IMG/VR virus record: IMGVR_UViG_3300048905_000221
Span: 1-35,928 of that record
Direction: 5' to 3' (one strand)
Source of the DNA: a virus
Length of the DNA stretch: 35,928 bases
The notes beneath the pieces were generated by a model. It was not told the DNA's origin. It did no database searches and saw only the letters and a program-made list of their open reading frames with translations. Below are positions 16,464 to 25,104 of this stretch, piece after piece. Each line of letters starts with the position of its first letter. The stretch's first letter is position 1. The position numbers and the translations under genes were made by a program.

Positions 16464-17284
16464 CTGTAATTTCCTTGGGTTGCCGCTGGCCGCGGCGAAC
16501 TGGTCGCCGCCGGCCGGCGTTCGTTGTAATGCTGCTGAGGCACGTAGCCCGACCCAGCGGGCGCGCGGGCGTACTCGATGTGTGCGCTGTAGTTCAGCTG
16601 CACTGCGGCGCCGACCAGGTCGAACGTTCCGGCCTGCGCCGGAAGTCGGCGCCATGCGTGCAATCCAACCTCGAAGCCCTGCAGACCGAAGCTGCCAGCG
16701 CCAGCGATCATCCGCCGGCCAACAGCCACCCGCACCGGCGTGCCCGAGAGGAGAACGGATCCGCATGTAGCGGCCAGTCGCCGCTCCGCACGCAAGCCAG
16801 CATCGGCGCCAGCCAGGCCGAAAGCACCAGGTGCAGCGCTGAGGGTGTAGATCGAGCCAGTGGGCGGCTGCAGAGGCGAGTAGTTCAGCTGCGCATTCGT
16901 ACTGGCAAGTGTGAACGATCCCGCCGCGGCGCCCAGCCTCCGATTCGTGCGCAGCGATGCAATGCCGCCTGCGAAGCTGAAGGTGGCGGTTGCGGCCGGC
17001 AAGCGTCGAGCAGCGACAAGCGCTGTGGCGGCGCCGTTCATCGCGAATGCACCAGGCGCAGCAGGAAGGCGCCGCGCCGCGATCACTCTTGCAGGCAATC
17101 CGACCAAGGCGAAAGCCCCGGCAGCCGCTGGCAACACCCTACTTGTGCGCAGGCCTGTCGCGGCCCCGGCCAGCGCGAACGATCCGGGCGACGCTGTGAG
17201 CGTATAAGTCTTCGGTGGTGCGGCGCTGGTAGCCAGGCTAAGCCCTAGCGGCGCCAGACCCAGCGGGAATAGCGCGAGACTCAT
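16460..17284 (-). CDS. Virion-associated protein built of 22-aa repeats
   Basis: A 274-aa protein made almost wholly of about nine degenerate repeats near 22 residues long. The unit reads roughly RRLPAAPGAFALxGAAxxL; examples start at RVLPAAAGAFALVG, RRLPAAPGAFAMNG and RRMIAGAGSFGLQG. A break (LNYSPLQPPTGSI) splits five repeats from four, and a Tyr/Pro/Arg-rich tail ends the protein. The pattern suggests a repetitive beta structure, perhaps a fibre or surface decoration. It lies between the capsid and connector genes. No function is known to me. Confidence 0.65.
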   Translation of the reverse strand: MSLALFPLGLAPLGLSLATSAAPPKTYTLTASPGSFALAGAATGLRTSRVLPAAAGAFALVGLPARVIAARRLPAAPGAFAMNGAATALVAARRLPAATATFSFAGGIASLRTNRRLGAAAGSFTLASTNAQLNYSPLQPPTGSIYTLSAAPGAFGLAGADAGLRAERRLAATCGSVLLSGTPVRVAVGRRMIAGAGSFGLQGFEVGLHAWRRLPAQAGTFDLVGAAVQLNYSAHIEYARAPAGSGYVPQQHYNERRPAATSSPRPAATQGNYR

Positions 17285-17785
17285 TTACACCTCCGGCCAG
17301 CCAACGCTGAAGTCGTACGCCGCGACAGCTTCGAACGTCGTCAGCCTGTTGATCGCATCGCGATGCATGCCGTCAGTGCCGCCGATTGCCGTTTCGGCGT
17401 ATTCGAACCGGGCGGCATTGGCGAGCACCTTCGTCACCAGCTCCGCGAGAGTTATGCCGCGGCGCTGCGATTCCTTAGTCAGCATCGGGCATTGCAGCGG
17501 ATCAGCGCTCGCGGCGAACAGGTCCGCCTCGGCTCGCTTGATCGGCCACGCGGCCATTTCGCCAACGCTAACCGTCGCGGTCACCTTGTCGCGCAATTCA
17601 GCGGCGCGCGCCAGCACCAGGCTGCATTTTTCAGCCTTCGCCAGATCGAGCGTGTAAGTGTCGATGATGGCTTGAACGGCGGCATCATCGCTCGACAACC
17701 AAACGCCGTCTACCTGCATCAACCAGTGCCCAGCACTGGTGATGGCCGTATGCAGGCCATGACCTTTTTCGATGTACTGGATCAC
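17285..17785 (-). CDS. Hypothetical phage protein, assembly-chaperone-like layout
   Basis: A 166-aa protein with a short N-terminal beta part (HWLMQVDGVWLSSDD) and a long helical remainder (LVLARAAELRDKVTATV, ITLAELVTKVLANAARFEYAETAIGG). This layout resembles proteins encoded after fibre genes that record a substrate position and carry a helical tail. It could be the assembly partner of the structural protein encoded just before it. It ends one base before the repeat protein start. Function unknown. Confidence 0.55.
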   Translation of the reverse strand: MIQYIEKGHGLHTAITSAGHWLMQVDGVWLSSDDAAVQAIIDTYTLDLAKAEKCSLVLARAAELRDKVTATVSVGEMAAWPIKRAEADLFAASADPLQCPMLTKESQRRGITLAELVTKVLANAARFEYAETAIGGTDGMHRDAINRLTTFEAVAAYDFSVGWPEV

Positions 17786-18654
17786 GCGACCCCCAGATAG
17801 ACAAGTGGGTTGTGGGTATTACCAGCGAAGTACGCCGTGTTCGGGTCTGGCGTAACAGGAAGCACCGCACTGGCGACGGTTTCGTAATGAATGTCGATAG
17901 GTGTGAGTGCGGAGTTCAGGCCGAATGGTGTACCGCCAATGATGTTGCCGTTGCCTGCAGTGTTCGCCGTAAAACTGACCGAAACGCTGCAGACGATGGC
18001 CACGAAGTACCAGCCGGGCGGCAGTACCAGCGGGGCGGCCAGCGTAGCAACCTTCTGGCCACTCGATGCGCCATCCATGTCGCCAGAGGTGGCCAGCAAG
18101 CGCCCCATGTACCCCTTTTCGTTGCAGCTGTAGATTCCAAGCCGGAAAACGGTACCGGCAGCGCCTGGTGTGCTGACGTTCGCCATCATCGAAACTACAG
18201 GAGAGCCGGCCCTTAACAGGAACGGCATGTAGTGAACCCGCAGGGAATTGATGGATTGCGTGGTGAAGTTACCGTTTCGTCCAGCCGTCGTGAGGAACCG
18301 CAGCACGCCGGCCGTCACCTGATCCACCGTCGGCAGCATTGATTCCAGCGTTGCAGCATGCGGCGTCACATCTACGGTGGTCGTGCCGGACAAATTTACC
18401 GGCGTCGGATTGGATGCGTTATAGACGCCGGCCACCAGCGTCGCGCAGACCTTCGCACGCACAAGGGTGGTCGCGTCTAGCAGGTAGCCGATGCCGGTTT
18501 CAAGCAGCAGTCCCCCGCTATCGAGCAGGACGTAGGAAAGTAGCGCGCCGATCGCGAACGCATCCGACATCTTCGGGTAGCTGGCCACCGCAGCCAGCGC
18601 CAGATTGCCGGTGCCGGTGCTGGTGGTGGTCTGTTTGATTCCATTGGCGAGCAT
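17782..18654 (-). CDS. Putative virion structural protein (head fibre-like)
   Basis: A 290-aa protein rich in Gly, Thr, Ser and Ala. The N-terminus (MLANGIKQTTTSTGTGNLAL) is a common start of phage structural proteins that attach surface fibres. A C-terminal beta-rich domain (VFRLGIYSCNEKGYMG, LPPGWYFVAIVCSVSVSF) looks like a jelly-roll binding head. It lies among head genes, so it may decorate the capsid rather than the tail. It overlaps the next gene by 4 bp. Role inferred from composition and place. Confidence 0.55.
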   Translation of the reverse strand: MLANGIKQTTTSTGTGNLALAAVASYPKMSDAFAIGALLSYVLLDSGGLLLETGIGYLLDATTLVRAKVCATLVAGVYNASNPTPVNLSGTTTVDVTPHAATLESMLPTVDQVTAGVLRFLTTAGRNGNFTTQSINSLRVHYMPFLLRAGSPVVSMMANVSTPGAAGTVFRLGIYSCNEKGYMGRLLATSGDMDGASSGQKVATLAAPLVLPPGWYFVAIVCSVSVSFTANTAGNGNIIGGTPFGLNSALTPIDIHYETVASAVLPVTPDPNTAYFAGNTHNPLVYLGVA

Positions 18655-18658
18655 TTCG

Positions 18659-19072
18659 TCAGCCCAGGGTGAATGCGCCGGCGGCCTGGTCGAAGTCGAT
18701 CAGGATGCTCTCGCCATCGTTCAGGGTGATGCTCGAGCCGTAGTCGTAGAAACTCACCAGGTCGCCATTGGCCGCGGTGGAGTTGGCCAGCACTGCGTAG
18801 CGGAACGGGCCCACCGTGCCGCCCGATGCCGTCAGCGTCAGGTCAGCACACACCTGCTTGAGGGTGCCGCCGGTCTGCGCCGAGGACGTCGTGGTCACAT
18901 TACGCGTCGAACAGTTCGTGTAGCTGATCTGGGCAATGTCGGCAGTCACCGCCGAACCAGCCGCCGTCGGCGCCGTGTTCGTCAGCAGGATCACCAGCTG
19001 ATCGGTCGCCAGGTTGTGCTTCTTCTTCGCGAGCGCCTCGACGAACGCGTTGACCTTCTGGAATGCGGCCAT
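18659..19072 (-). CDS. Putative virion structural / decoration protein
   Basis: A 137-aa protein starting with a helix ([20 protein letters not shown]) and then strands ([41 protein letters not shown]). Proteins of this kind are encoded near capsid genes of several phages and are thought to be structural. A Shine-Dalgarno-like AAGG precedes the ATG. The following gene starts 4 bp after its stop. No specific function can be given. Confidence 0.6.
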   Translation of the reverse strand: MAAFQKVNAFVEALAKKKHNLATDQLVILLTNTAPTAAGSAVTADIAQISYTNCSTRNVTTTSSAQTGGTLKQVCADLTLTASGGTVGPFRYAVLANSTAANGDLVSFYDYGSSITLNDGESILIDFDQAAGAFTLG

Positions 19073-19082
19073 GGCCTGCCTT

Positions 19083-19253
19083 TCATTGTTCAGCGAGCCG
19101 GCCGGCGATAAATGCCAGCAGCTCGTCGTCGCTCATCGCGACTATGTCTTCAGGGAAGATCGCCACCCTACCCTTCACGGCGACGATCAGTGCGCCCGGC
19201 GCCGCTGCTTCCGCGCGCACGAATGCAACGAGGGCGGCGTCGTCGGGGCTCAT
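19083..19253 (-). CDS. Small hypothetical phage protein
   Basis: A 56-aa protein ([17 protein letters not shown] at its start, [15 protein letters not shown] at its end) placed 7 bp after the repeat-tailed head protein. It consists of two short helices around a strand-like middle ([13 protein letters not shown]). The frame is open further upstream, but that part overlaps a low-complexity gene and reads as Arg/Pro-rich shadow sequence, so the ATG at 19253 is preferred. The Shine-Dalgarno sequence is weak. Function unknown. Confidence 0.55.
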   Translation of the reverse strand: MSPDDAALVAFVRAEAAAPGALIVAVKGRVAIFPEDIVAMSDDELLAFIAGRLAEQ

Positions 19254-19260
19254 GGAATTA

Positions 19261-19725
19261 CTATTGGGGCTTCGACTTGCGGCCTGGCTTGGGCGGCGCG
19301 GTAACATCCGACACTGCCGGCGCTGGCGGTGGGCTCTCGACCGGCGCGGCGGTCTCGGACACCGCCGGGGCTGGGGATGGGATCTCGACCGGCGCCGCGA
19401 CCTCGGACGCCGCCGGCGCCGGGAATGAGATATCCACCGGCTCTGCAACCTCGGGCATCGCCGCCGCCGGGGAGGCGATCTCGACCGGCGCAGTGACCTC
19501 GGACACCGCCGGAGCCGGGGATGGGGTCTCGACCAGCTCGGCAATCCCAGACACCGCCGGCATCTCGGTCTTGGGCGAGGCGGCAATCGGGTTGTGATAC
19601 TTCGCAGCGTTGCAGTCCTCCACCAGGTGTTTCGCGAACTCTGGATCGGTGCGCAGCACGTCGCCCGTGTTCAACGTCCCGTACTGGTGGGTCACCACGA
19701 TTCCTTGAATGACAACTTCAACCAT
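19261..19725 (-). CDS. Small head protein with 16-aa Pro/Ala/Glu repeats
   Basis: A 154-aa protein. Residues 1-45 form a compact module (VVIQGIVVTHQYGTLNTGD then FAKHLVEDCNAAKYH) like small proteins encoded beside major capsid genes. Residues 56-147 are about six tandem 16-residue repeats, with unit PAVSEVTAPVEIxSPA, followed by a basic tail (KPGRKSKPQ). The repeats are probably an extended, flexible arm. An AGGAG Shine-Dalgarno sequence precedes the ATG. A role as decoration or head-completion protein is possible but not shown. Confidence 0.65.
   Translation of the reverse strand: MVEVVIQGIVVTHQYGTLNTGDVLRTDPEFAKHLVEDCNAAKYHNPIAASPKTEMPAVSGIAELVETPSPAPAVSEVTAPVEIASPAAAMPEVAEPVDISFPAPAASEVAAPVEIPSPAPAVSETAAPVESPPPAPAVSDVTAPPKPGRKSKPQ
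19285..19560 (-). repeat. 48-bp tandem repeats in coding sequence
   Basis: About five and a half degenerate tandem copies of a 48-bp unit, in frame, that encode the 16-aa Pro/Ala/Val/Glu repeat. On the + strand the copies share the pattern ctcgaccggcg...tcggacaccgccgg. Copy number probably varies between relatives. Confidence 0.8.
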
Positions 19726-19742
19726 CGGTTTCTCCTGTTGCG

Positions 19743-19764
19743 GGGGCCGGCATTTACCGGCCCC
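19743..19764 (-). other. Stem-loop after the major capsid gene
   Basis: A perfect 8-bp stem, GGGGCCGG / CCGGCCCC, with loop TAAATG on the - strand, 8 bp after the capsid stop codon. No T run follows, so it is more likely a 3' mRNA stabiliser or processing site than a terminator. Confidence 0.65.
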
Positions 19765-19772
19765 ACAATTGA

Positions 19773-20942
19773 TTACGCCGGCCGCAAGTCGCCGTAACGG
19801 GCGGCGGCCGGCTTCTCGACGGTCAGCGCCAGGCGACGGGTCGCGCGGATGGTCACCAACTGCAGCTGGAAATTGTTCTCGTCCGAATCCGACAGATCCA
19901 GGGCGATACCTTCGCGGGTGTGCAGCGTTGCGGCCTGCGACAGCGAACCGACCCAGACCTTGCCTGCCACCATGGCATTGCTGGCGACGACCGGGCGGCC
20001 GAACAGCATCGGGACCACGTTCGAGCCCGGATCGCCCAGCAGGTAGCGGCCCTGGCTGTCCTTAGCCAGGCGCAGAGTCCACCAGTCGCCGGTGTTCAGC
20101 ACCACGACGTCGGCGGGGTAATCGGCCAGCGCGCAGTCGCCGATCATCTTGCCGATCAGGTCGAAGCAGTTGGTCGGCGACAGGTTGAGTGCAGTCAGCG
20201 ACGCCGCGGTGTAGCCGTGCGCTGTGAAATTGCCGGCATTGGTCAGGCCGGACAGGTTCGGGGCGGTAGCGTTGCCGGCCACGAGCTGGTTCTCGACCTT
20301 CAGGTTCACGCCGTAAATCATCCGGCGGTTGATGTACGCGGCCAGGGCGGCGTTGTCCATCGCCAGCTGGCGGGTGATCTTGACGAAGTGGCCGACGCTC
20401 TGCACGGGCATGGTGCCCGGGGTGAACGTGATGCTGGACTGCGGCAGCTGGCCACCTTCGGCGGTCTCAGCCGCGGCGTTGGTGAACACATTTTCGCGGA
20501 TCCAGTCGATCGCGTTCGACGTGGTCGGGATGTTGACCAGCAGATCTTCGATGGTAAAGACGCGGAAGGCGCCTTCGACGATGCCCGGGCGGCGTTCGCT
20601 GAAGGTGTTGGCGATAGCGTTGGTGACGGTGTTTTTCACCTCGACGCCGACCGAGCCGCGCTGCGCGCCCTTCTTTTGGAAGTCGCCGTAGCCCGCGGCC
20701 TTGACGAATTGGTCGCCCCAGCTTTCGGCCTTCGGCTGATCGTCCTGCTGGGCCGAACCCTTCTGCTCGAGCTGCAGCAGGCGGTCGGCCAGCGTACGTT
20801 GTTCAATGCCCAGGGCATCGATTGCGGTCTTGGTATCGGTAGTGACCTTGCCGAGGTCTTTCATCTCGGCGTCGGCCTTCTCGGACATCTTTTGCAGTTT
20901 GGTCTCGATCGAATCGAGGGCTTTCGTGATTGCTTCGGACAT
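19773..20942 (-). CDS. Major capsid protein, HK97 gp5 family
   Basis: A 389-aa shell protein. Residues 1-70 form a charged coiled coil (IETKLQKMSEKADAEMKDLG, ADRLLQLEQKG), the delta-domain scaffold usually removed by the prohead protease. The remainder follows the HK97 fold: IPTTSNAIDWIRENVF, AETAEGGQLPQSS, VKITRQLAMDNAALAAYINRR, GDWWTLRLAKDSQGRYLLGD, FGRPVVASNAM and a C-terminal LQLVTIRATRRLALTV. The cleavage point cannot be fixed by eye. A TTAAGGA Shine-Dalgarno sequence lies just before the ATG. The gene is bracketed by a terminator upstream and a stem-loop downstream, which suggests its mRNA is set apart. Confidence 0.95.
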   Translation of the reverse strand: MSEAITKALDSIETKLQKMSEKADAEMKDLGKVTTDTKTAIDALGIEQRTLADRLLQLEQKGSAQQDDQPKAESWGDQFVKAAGYGDFQKKGAQRGSVGVEVKNTVTNAIANTFSERRPGIVEGAFRVFTIEDLLVNIPTTSNAIDWIRENVFTNAAAETAEGGQLPQSSITFTPGTMPVQSVGHFVKITRQLAMDNAALAAYINRRMIYGVNLKVENQLVAGNATAPNLSGLTNAGNFTAHGYTAASLTALNLSPTNCFDLIGKMIGDCALADYPADVVVLNTGDWWTLRLAKDSQGRYLLGDPGSNVVPMLFGRPVVASNAMVAGKVWVGSLSQAATLHTREGIALDLSDSDENNFQLQLVTIRATRRLALTVEKPAAARYGDLRPA

Positions 20943-20959
20943 GGGATTCCTTAAGACGT

Positions 20960-20982
20960 AAAAAAAGCCGCTTGAAGCGGCC
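20960..20982 (-). terminator. Intrinsic terminator between protease and capsid genes
   Basis: On the - strand GCCGCT pairs with AGCGGC around TCA and is followed by seven T residues (20960-20966). It lies about 20 bp after the protease stop and 18 bp before the capsid ATG. Confidence 0.85.
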
Positions 20983-21001
20983 TGTCGGGTTGTGATGCGG
21001 G

Positions 21002-21676
21002 TTATTGGCTCATCTTCAGCAGGCGGGCCAGAATCTGGTCCTCAAGCTGCTTCGCCTCGTCGATGTCGTCTGCATCCCGCAGGGTAAACAACGCCTTGGC
21101 GCGGGCGGTCAGTGCCTGGGCCGCCCCTTTGCTGAAATTCCCCGCATCCCGCAGGAAATACTCAAAATCCCGGATGGTCTCAATTGCCGCCATCTCGTCG
21201 TTGTACTTCACGCTGTCCAGGTCGATCCGAGCCGAGCTATCAGCAGGGAAAACAACTGGAGACACCTCTTTCAGGTCGCTCCACTTGTGGATGATGCGGC
21301 CGCCATCGTTTCCGTCCTTGTAGTCGCCCTTACGCAGGCGCCCTCCAATGCTCAGCCCATCCAGCGTCTTGTGCAGCATCGACGCGCGCACGTCGGATGC
21401 GCGGCTGTGGCCGGGCGTGAGCTCGCCTTCGACCCACAGGCCCTTCGAATCTTCATCGACGTTCGTGTATTTCCCGATCGGCATGTCCCACTTGTGGTTG
21501 TAGAACATCTTCGGCAGGCCGTTCTCGCGCAACGTGTCGAGGTAGGCGCCCTTCAGGATGGTGTCCCGGTACGAGTCCACGCCGCCGAAGACGCTGGCGT
21601 AGCCCTTGAACACGCCCGAATCCTCGGTAAATTTGAACTCCGTGTCGCCTAGAGGCAAGGTTTTCTTAATCAGCAT
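21002..21676 (-). CDS. Prohead maturation protease, HK97 (S78) family
   Basis: A 224-aa serine protease that removes the capsid scaffold domain. The fold pattern FKGYASVFGGVDSYRDTI is typical, with the catalytic His61 in MFYNHKWDMPIG and Ser109 in LDGLSIGGR. KEVSPVVFPADSSARI is the strand that normally closes the active site. The last 60 residues are helical and may be the scaffold-binding tail. An AGGAA Shine-Dalgarno sequence precedes the ATG. Confidence 0.93.
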   Translation of the reverse strand: MLIKKTLPLGDTEFKFTEDSGVFKGYASVFGGVDSYRDTILKGAYLDTLRENGLPKMFYNHKWDMPIGKYTNVDEDSKGLWVEGELTPGHSRASDVRASMLHKTLDGLSIGGRLRKGDYKDGNDGGRIIHKWSDLKEVSPVVFPADSSARIDLDSVKYNDEMAAIETIRDFEYFLRDAGNFSKGAAQALTARAKALFTLRDADDIDEAKQLEDQILARLLKMSQ

Positions 21677-21689
21677 GTGTTTTTCCTCG

Positions 21690-22922
21690 CTATTGCGCGA
21701 TGTCAGCGCCGGATCCGCCGCGGGCGGTGACCCGGCCGAGCATGTCCAGTGGAAGCAGGTTGCTCTGGACCGTCAGCACTTCCGTGCCCGCGATGTAGGG
21801 ATCGCCTTCAAGCTGGCGAATCTCGGCGCGATTCTTGATACCGTTTTGGACGTTTTTCGCATTAATCTCAGCCCGCTTTACCGGGTCACCGCGCAGTAGC
21901 GCGTCCAGACTGTACTCGACAGTCATCGACGCACGCTGTCGTGCGGTCATGACGCGCTTGCGTACAGCTTGCTCGATGTTGATCACCATCGGACGGATCG
22001 ACAGTGTGTAAAAGCCGTCCTTGATTTCGTAGATGCCGGTACCCCATCCAGTCTCGCTAGGGTGATGCACCAGCACCGGGGGTACATCAAACCAACGGCA
22101 TAGCTCGACGACGCCGTAATTTCGAGTTTCAAGCAACTGCTGCTGCTCCGGCGACATGCTGACCTGCTCGTACTTCATGCTTGCCTCGAGCACCCAGAGC
22201 CGATTCGTACTGCCCGACGCCATCTCGCCGAAGCGCTCCTCAACGGCCTTTCGCTGAGCCTTGTCAAGCACCTTGTCGACCATCAGAACGCCTGTAGGTT
22301 TGCCCCCCGACGCGAACGTCTTTGCCGCGACGTTTTGAGCCTTCGCCGCCTCGTCCGTCGTTGCGCGCATGAATTCAAGCTTAGCCAGGCCTATAGTTCC
22401 GTTACCCAGATTCTTCAGGTGCAAGACGTTTTCTTGGGACAGCACTGCGATGTCAGCGCCAATCGTGTACTTGTAGACCATCGCGCCGTCCGGTAACACG
22501 ATCGGCTCTACCTGGTCAGCTGGCATTGGCCACATCGCCATCGCCTCGCCGGCATCATCGCGGTCGATCCTTGCATAAGCATTTCCGCGCAAATCGTGAT
22601 TCATCATCATGGCCCGCCAGAACTCGAACGGAGTCATGCGGCTATTTGGTGAGTCGTGCAGGATCGCGTAAAGGCGGCTGGTGCGCGCCAGTTGCTTTTC
22701 GCCGCTGACCTGCTGGTAGGCGAAGAACGGCAGACTGGCGACTGTAGTCGCGCGTCGATCGATACATGACCACACGGTACTGATCTGCAGGGCGCCGTCG
22801 ACGCTGACCGTCCCTGTGTCCGGTATCAGCGGCGCACCTGGGAGAGGCATCTGCGTGCCGACCGTTTCGGCGATCGCGCCGCCACGGCCCCACCAGGTGC
22901 GAAAGGAATTGAATAGGTTCAT
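21690..22922 (-). CDS. Portal protein, HK97 family
   Basis: A 410-aa protein that forms the dodecameric DNA gate at one capsid vertex. Signature stretches are VDGALQISTVWSCIDRRATTVASLPF, NSRMTPFEFWRAMMMNHDLRGNAYARI, LHLKNLGNGTIGLAKLEFM and the stem region MKYEQVSMSPEQQQLLETRNYG followed by WFDVPPVLV. The ATG sits in an ATGA overlap with the terminase stop. Length fits the family. Confidence 0.95.
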   Translation of the reverse strand: MNLFNSFRTWWGRGGAIAETVGTQMPLPGAPLIPDTGTVSVDGALQISTVWSCIDRRATTVASLPFFAYQQVSGEKQLARTSRLYAILHDSPNSRMTPFEFWRAMMMNHDLRGNAYARIDRDDAGEAMAMWPMPADQVEPIVLPDGAMVYKYTIGADIAVLSQENVLHLKNLGNGTIGLAKLEFMRATTDEAAKAQNVAAKTFASGGKPTGVLMVDKVLDKAQRKAVEERFGEMASGSTNRLWVLEASMKYEQVSMSPEQQQLLETRNYGVVELCRWFDVPPVLVHHPSETGWGTGIYEIKDGFYTLSIRPMVINIEQAVRKRVMTARQRASMTVEYSLDALLRGDPVKRAEINAKNVQNGIKNRAEIRQLEGDPYIAGTEVLTVQSNLLPLDMLGRVTARGGSGADIAQ

Positions 22923-24766
22923 GCGCTGATCGGAGAGTTAAGAAAGTCGTTGATGTCGGCTTCAGGATCGCTACACACTGCCCGGCTTAGGGCCATAACA
23001 GTCGCGACAATGCCGTCGATGCGACCATTAGCATTCGACTTCTTTTTGTCGGGTCTGTAGTTGCCATTGGAGTCGAACAGCAGTGCTGTATTGGCCGCGC
23101 ACCAGCGCAGCACTGGGTTGCCTCCGTGCTGCATTACCTTGCCGTACACCAGCTCCTCCAGAAGCTTGCTACCGGGGTACATGCCGCCCGTGTTCTGAGG
23201 AACCTCAACGAGCGGAACCTCTTGTTCCAGAAGCTCATTCGCCAGCTGCAGTGCATTCCAACGATCGAAGCCGATCTCCTGCACGTCGAAGTCTTGCATT
23301 GACTGCAGGATCTGCATGCGAACCGGCTTGTAGTCGGTGACATTACCTTCGGTCCCGGTAATCCAGCCGGCCTCTTGCCAGGCCTTATACGGCGCGGCGT
23401 CGTCATGCTCCTCGGCGTTGATCTTCTCCTGCGGGCACCAGAACCAAACGAGGACATACCATTCTCCATCGTCGTCGTCAGGCGGAAATACAAGCGAGTA
23501 GGCCACCAGGTCGCGAGTCGACGCGAGGTCTAGCCCGCCAAAGCAGCGTCGCCCCTTCAGAAGCGCCGGGTCAAACTTCTTACCGCCTTTATCCCAGACG
23601 CTAATGTCGAACCATCCGTCAGCGCTGTTGCACCAGACGTTCAAGTCTTTCGTCAGAAAATTGGCGCGCGCGCCTGGCAATGCAGCGGCTTTGCGCGCCA
23701 TTCCTCGCATGTACTCGAGGGTTTTCGATCGGCCCAAGCCCGGATTCGCCTTGTACCAATTCGCCTCGACGAAGGGGTCATCATCAGCGTCCAGCGTGTA
23801 CACGTAGCCGAAGAATGCGTCATCAACACGCTTCCCTTCCAGCACCGAAATAAGGTACGAGCGGACTTCTGTGCAAATGCCGTCCAAGATAAATCCGGCA
23901 GTGGTAATCGCAGATAGTAGCGGCTGTGCGCGGGCACCGAGTGCGGTTTCCATCACGTCCCAGACGTCACGACTGCGCTGCGCATGTAGTTCGTCGAACA
24001 ATATCGCCGACGGGTTCAAGCCATCAAGATTTTCCGCGTTTGCCGGCAGTGGTGCGAAGACCGACGTGTCGAGCTCGATCTTTTCCTGATTCAGTCCCGC
24101 GAAGACCTTGAACGACCGGGCGATGCCTGGCGAGCGCCGCGCCCAGCGCTTGATGTTGTCGAAGGCTGGCTTGAAAACGGTCATGGCCTGCGATCGCGTT
24201 GTGGCGACCGCATAGACTTCCGCGCCGATCTCGCCATCCATGGAAAAGAGGTAGGCGCCCTGAGGCCCCTTCCACGTGCTCTTCCCGTTCTTCCTGGCCA
24301 CCTCCTCGTAAGCGCGGCTGAAGCGACGGCGCCCATCTACTTTCCGGCGCCAGCCATATAAGAGCGCGGTCCAGAACTTCTGCCAGGGATCGAGAAGGAT
24401 CGGCCGGCCGGCGAGCGGTCCCTTGATGTGGACGAAGAAGCGCTCGATGTAGTGAATGATATGCCAAGCGTGGCCCGGGTTGAAGACATAGCCGCGCGGG
24501 CCCGCATGCTGGAGATCCTGGTAATGCCGCTGCACCGCCAGGTACACGTAGCGTCCGACCAGAATCTCACCGCGCAGAACTGGTAGGCCATATGCATCAT
24601 CCCACTCGTGCAGCGTCTCCGGTGTTAATTCTAAAAGCTTCTTCCTGGTAAGCCGGTAGCGTGGCTTACGAGGTCGCTGAACAGATCGTCCTGTCCCCCT
24701 CGCTCGCCCGTGTCCTTGCGCACTCGCGCCAGCGATGGAATCGTTAGACATGCTTTCGGCAGCCAT
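22919..24766 (-). CDS. terL: Terminase large subunit
   Basis: A 615-aa DNA packaging motor and headful/cos nuclease. The ATPase half has a deviant Walker A at residues 157-164 (VARKNGKST) and Walker B near 253-261 (AILFDELHAQ). The nuclease half has a first acidic residue in CFGGLDLASTRDLVAY and a late Asp in NANGRIDGIVATVMAL. The start overlaps the small subunit by 136 bp, which is long, but GGAG eight bases before this ATG supports it. The overlapped part is basic and low complexity; the core would be intact if translation began later. Confidence 0.95.
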   Translation of the reverse strand: MAAESMSNDSIAGASAQGHGRARGTGRSVQRPRKPRYRLTRKKLLELTPETLHEWDDAYGLPVLRGEILVGRYVYLAVQRHYQDLQHAGPRGYVFNPGHAWHIIHYIERFFVHIKGPLAGRPILLDPWQKFWTALLYGWRRKVDGRRRFSRAYEEVARKNGKSTWKGPQGAYLFSMDGEIGAEVYAVATTRSQAMTVFKPAFDNIKRWARRSPGIARSFKVFAGLNQEKIELDTSVFAPLPANAENLDGLNPSAILFDELHAQRSRDVWDVMETALGARAQPLLSAITTAGFILDGICTEVRSYLISVLEGKRVDDAFFGYVYTLDADDDPFVEANWYKANPGLGRSKTLEYMRGMARKAAALPGARANFLTKDLNVWCNSADGWFDISVWDKGGKKFDPALLKGRRCFGGLDLASTRDLVAYSLVFPPDDDDGEWYVLVWFWCPQEKINAEEHDDAAPYKAWQEAGWITGTEGNVTDYKPVRMQILQSMQDFDVQEIGFDRWNALQLANELLEQEVPLVEVPQNTGGMYPGSKLLEELVYGKVMQHGGNPVLRWCAANTALLFDSNGNYRPDKKKSNANGRIDGIVATVMALSRAVCSDPEADINDFLNSPISA

Positions 24767-25104
24767 TGTCCTAACTCCATCTTGAGCCGCTTTTCGTCAT
24801 CGGCCCAGGGTGTCGGCGTAGCCCACCCGGTTTTTGAAATTTGTACGCGGCCGTCGGCTGCACACTTTTTAGATGCATCGATCCAGTCGATGAATGTCCG
24901 CACAATCACGGCCAGGGGCATCCCGGCCGTCAAGTGCTCGATCCCGGCCTCGCGCAGCGACTCGCACAAGTAGTCGTAGACCTGCTTTTCCCGTTCACTC
25001 AGCCCGATGACTGGCGGTGCGTCCGGCGACGTAACCTCCGACGCCTTAACGCTCGCCCCGCCAACAGCAGGAGGCTGCGTGCCAAAATTTTTTAAAGGGT
25101 CCAT
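24631..25104 (-). CDS. terS: Terminase small subunit (P27-like)
   Basis: A 157-aa DNA-recognition subunit. The pattern LSEREKQVYDYLCESLREAGIE, a central helix MPLAVIVRTFIDWIDASKKC, then GWATPTPWADDEKRLKMELGQWLPKACLTIPSLARVR matches P27-type small terminases. The ATG is chosen because an AT-rich leader precedes it and the upstream frame gives Arg-rich shadow sequence. It lies between an HNH nuclease gene and the large subunit, the order seen in cos-type HK97-like phages. Confidence 0.82.
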   Translation of the reverse strand: MDPLKNFGTQPPAVGGASVKASEVTSPDAPPVIGLSEREKQVYDYLCESLREAGIEHLTAGMPLAVIVRTFIDWIDASKKCAADGRVQISKTGWATPTPWADDEKRLKMELGQWLPKACLTIPSLARVRKDTGERGGQDDLFSDLVSHATGLPGRSF

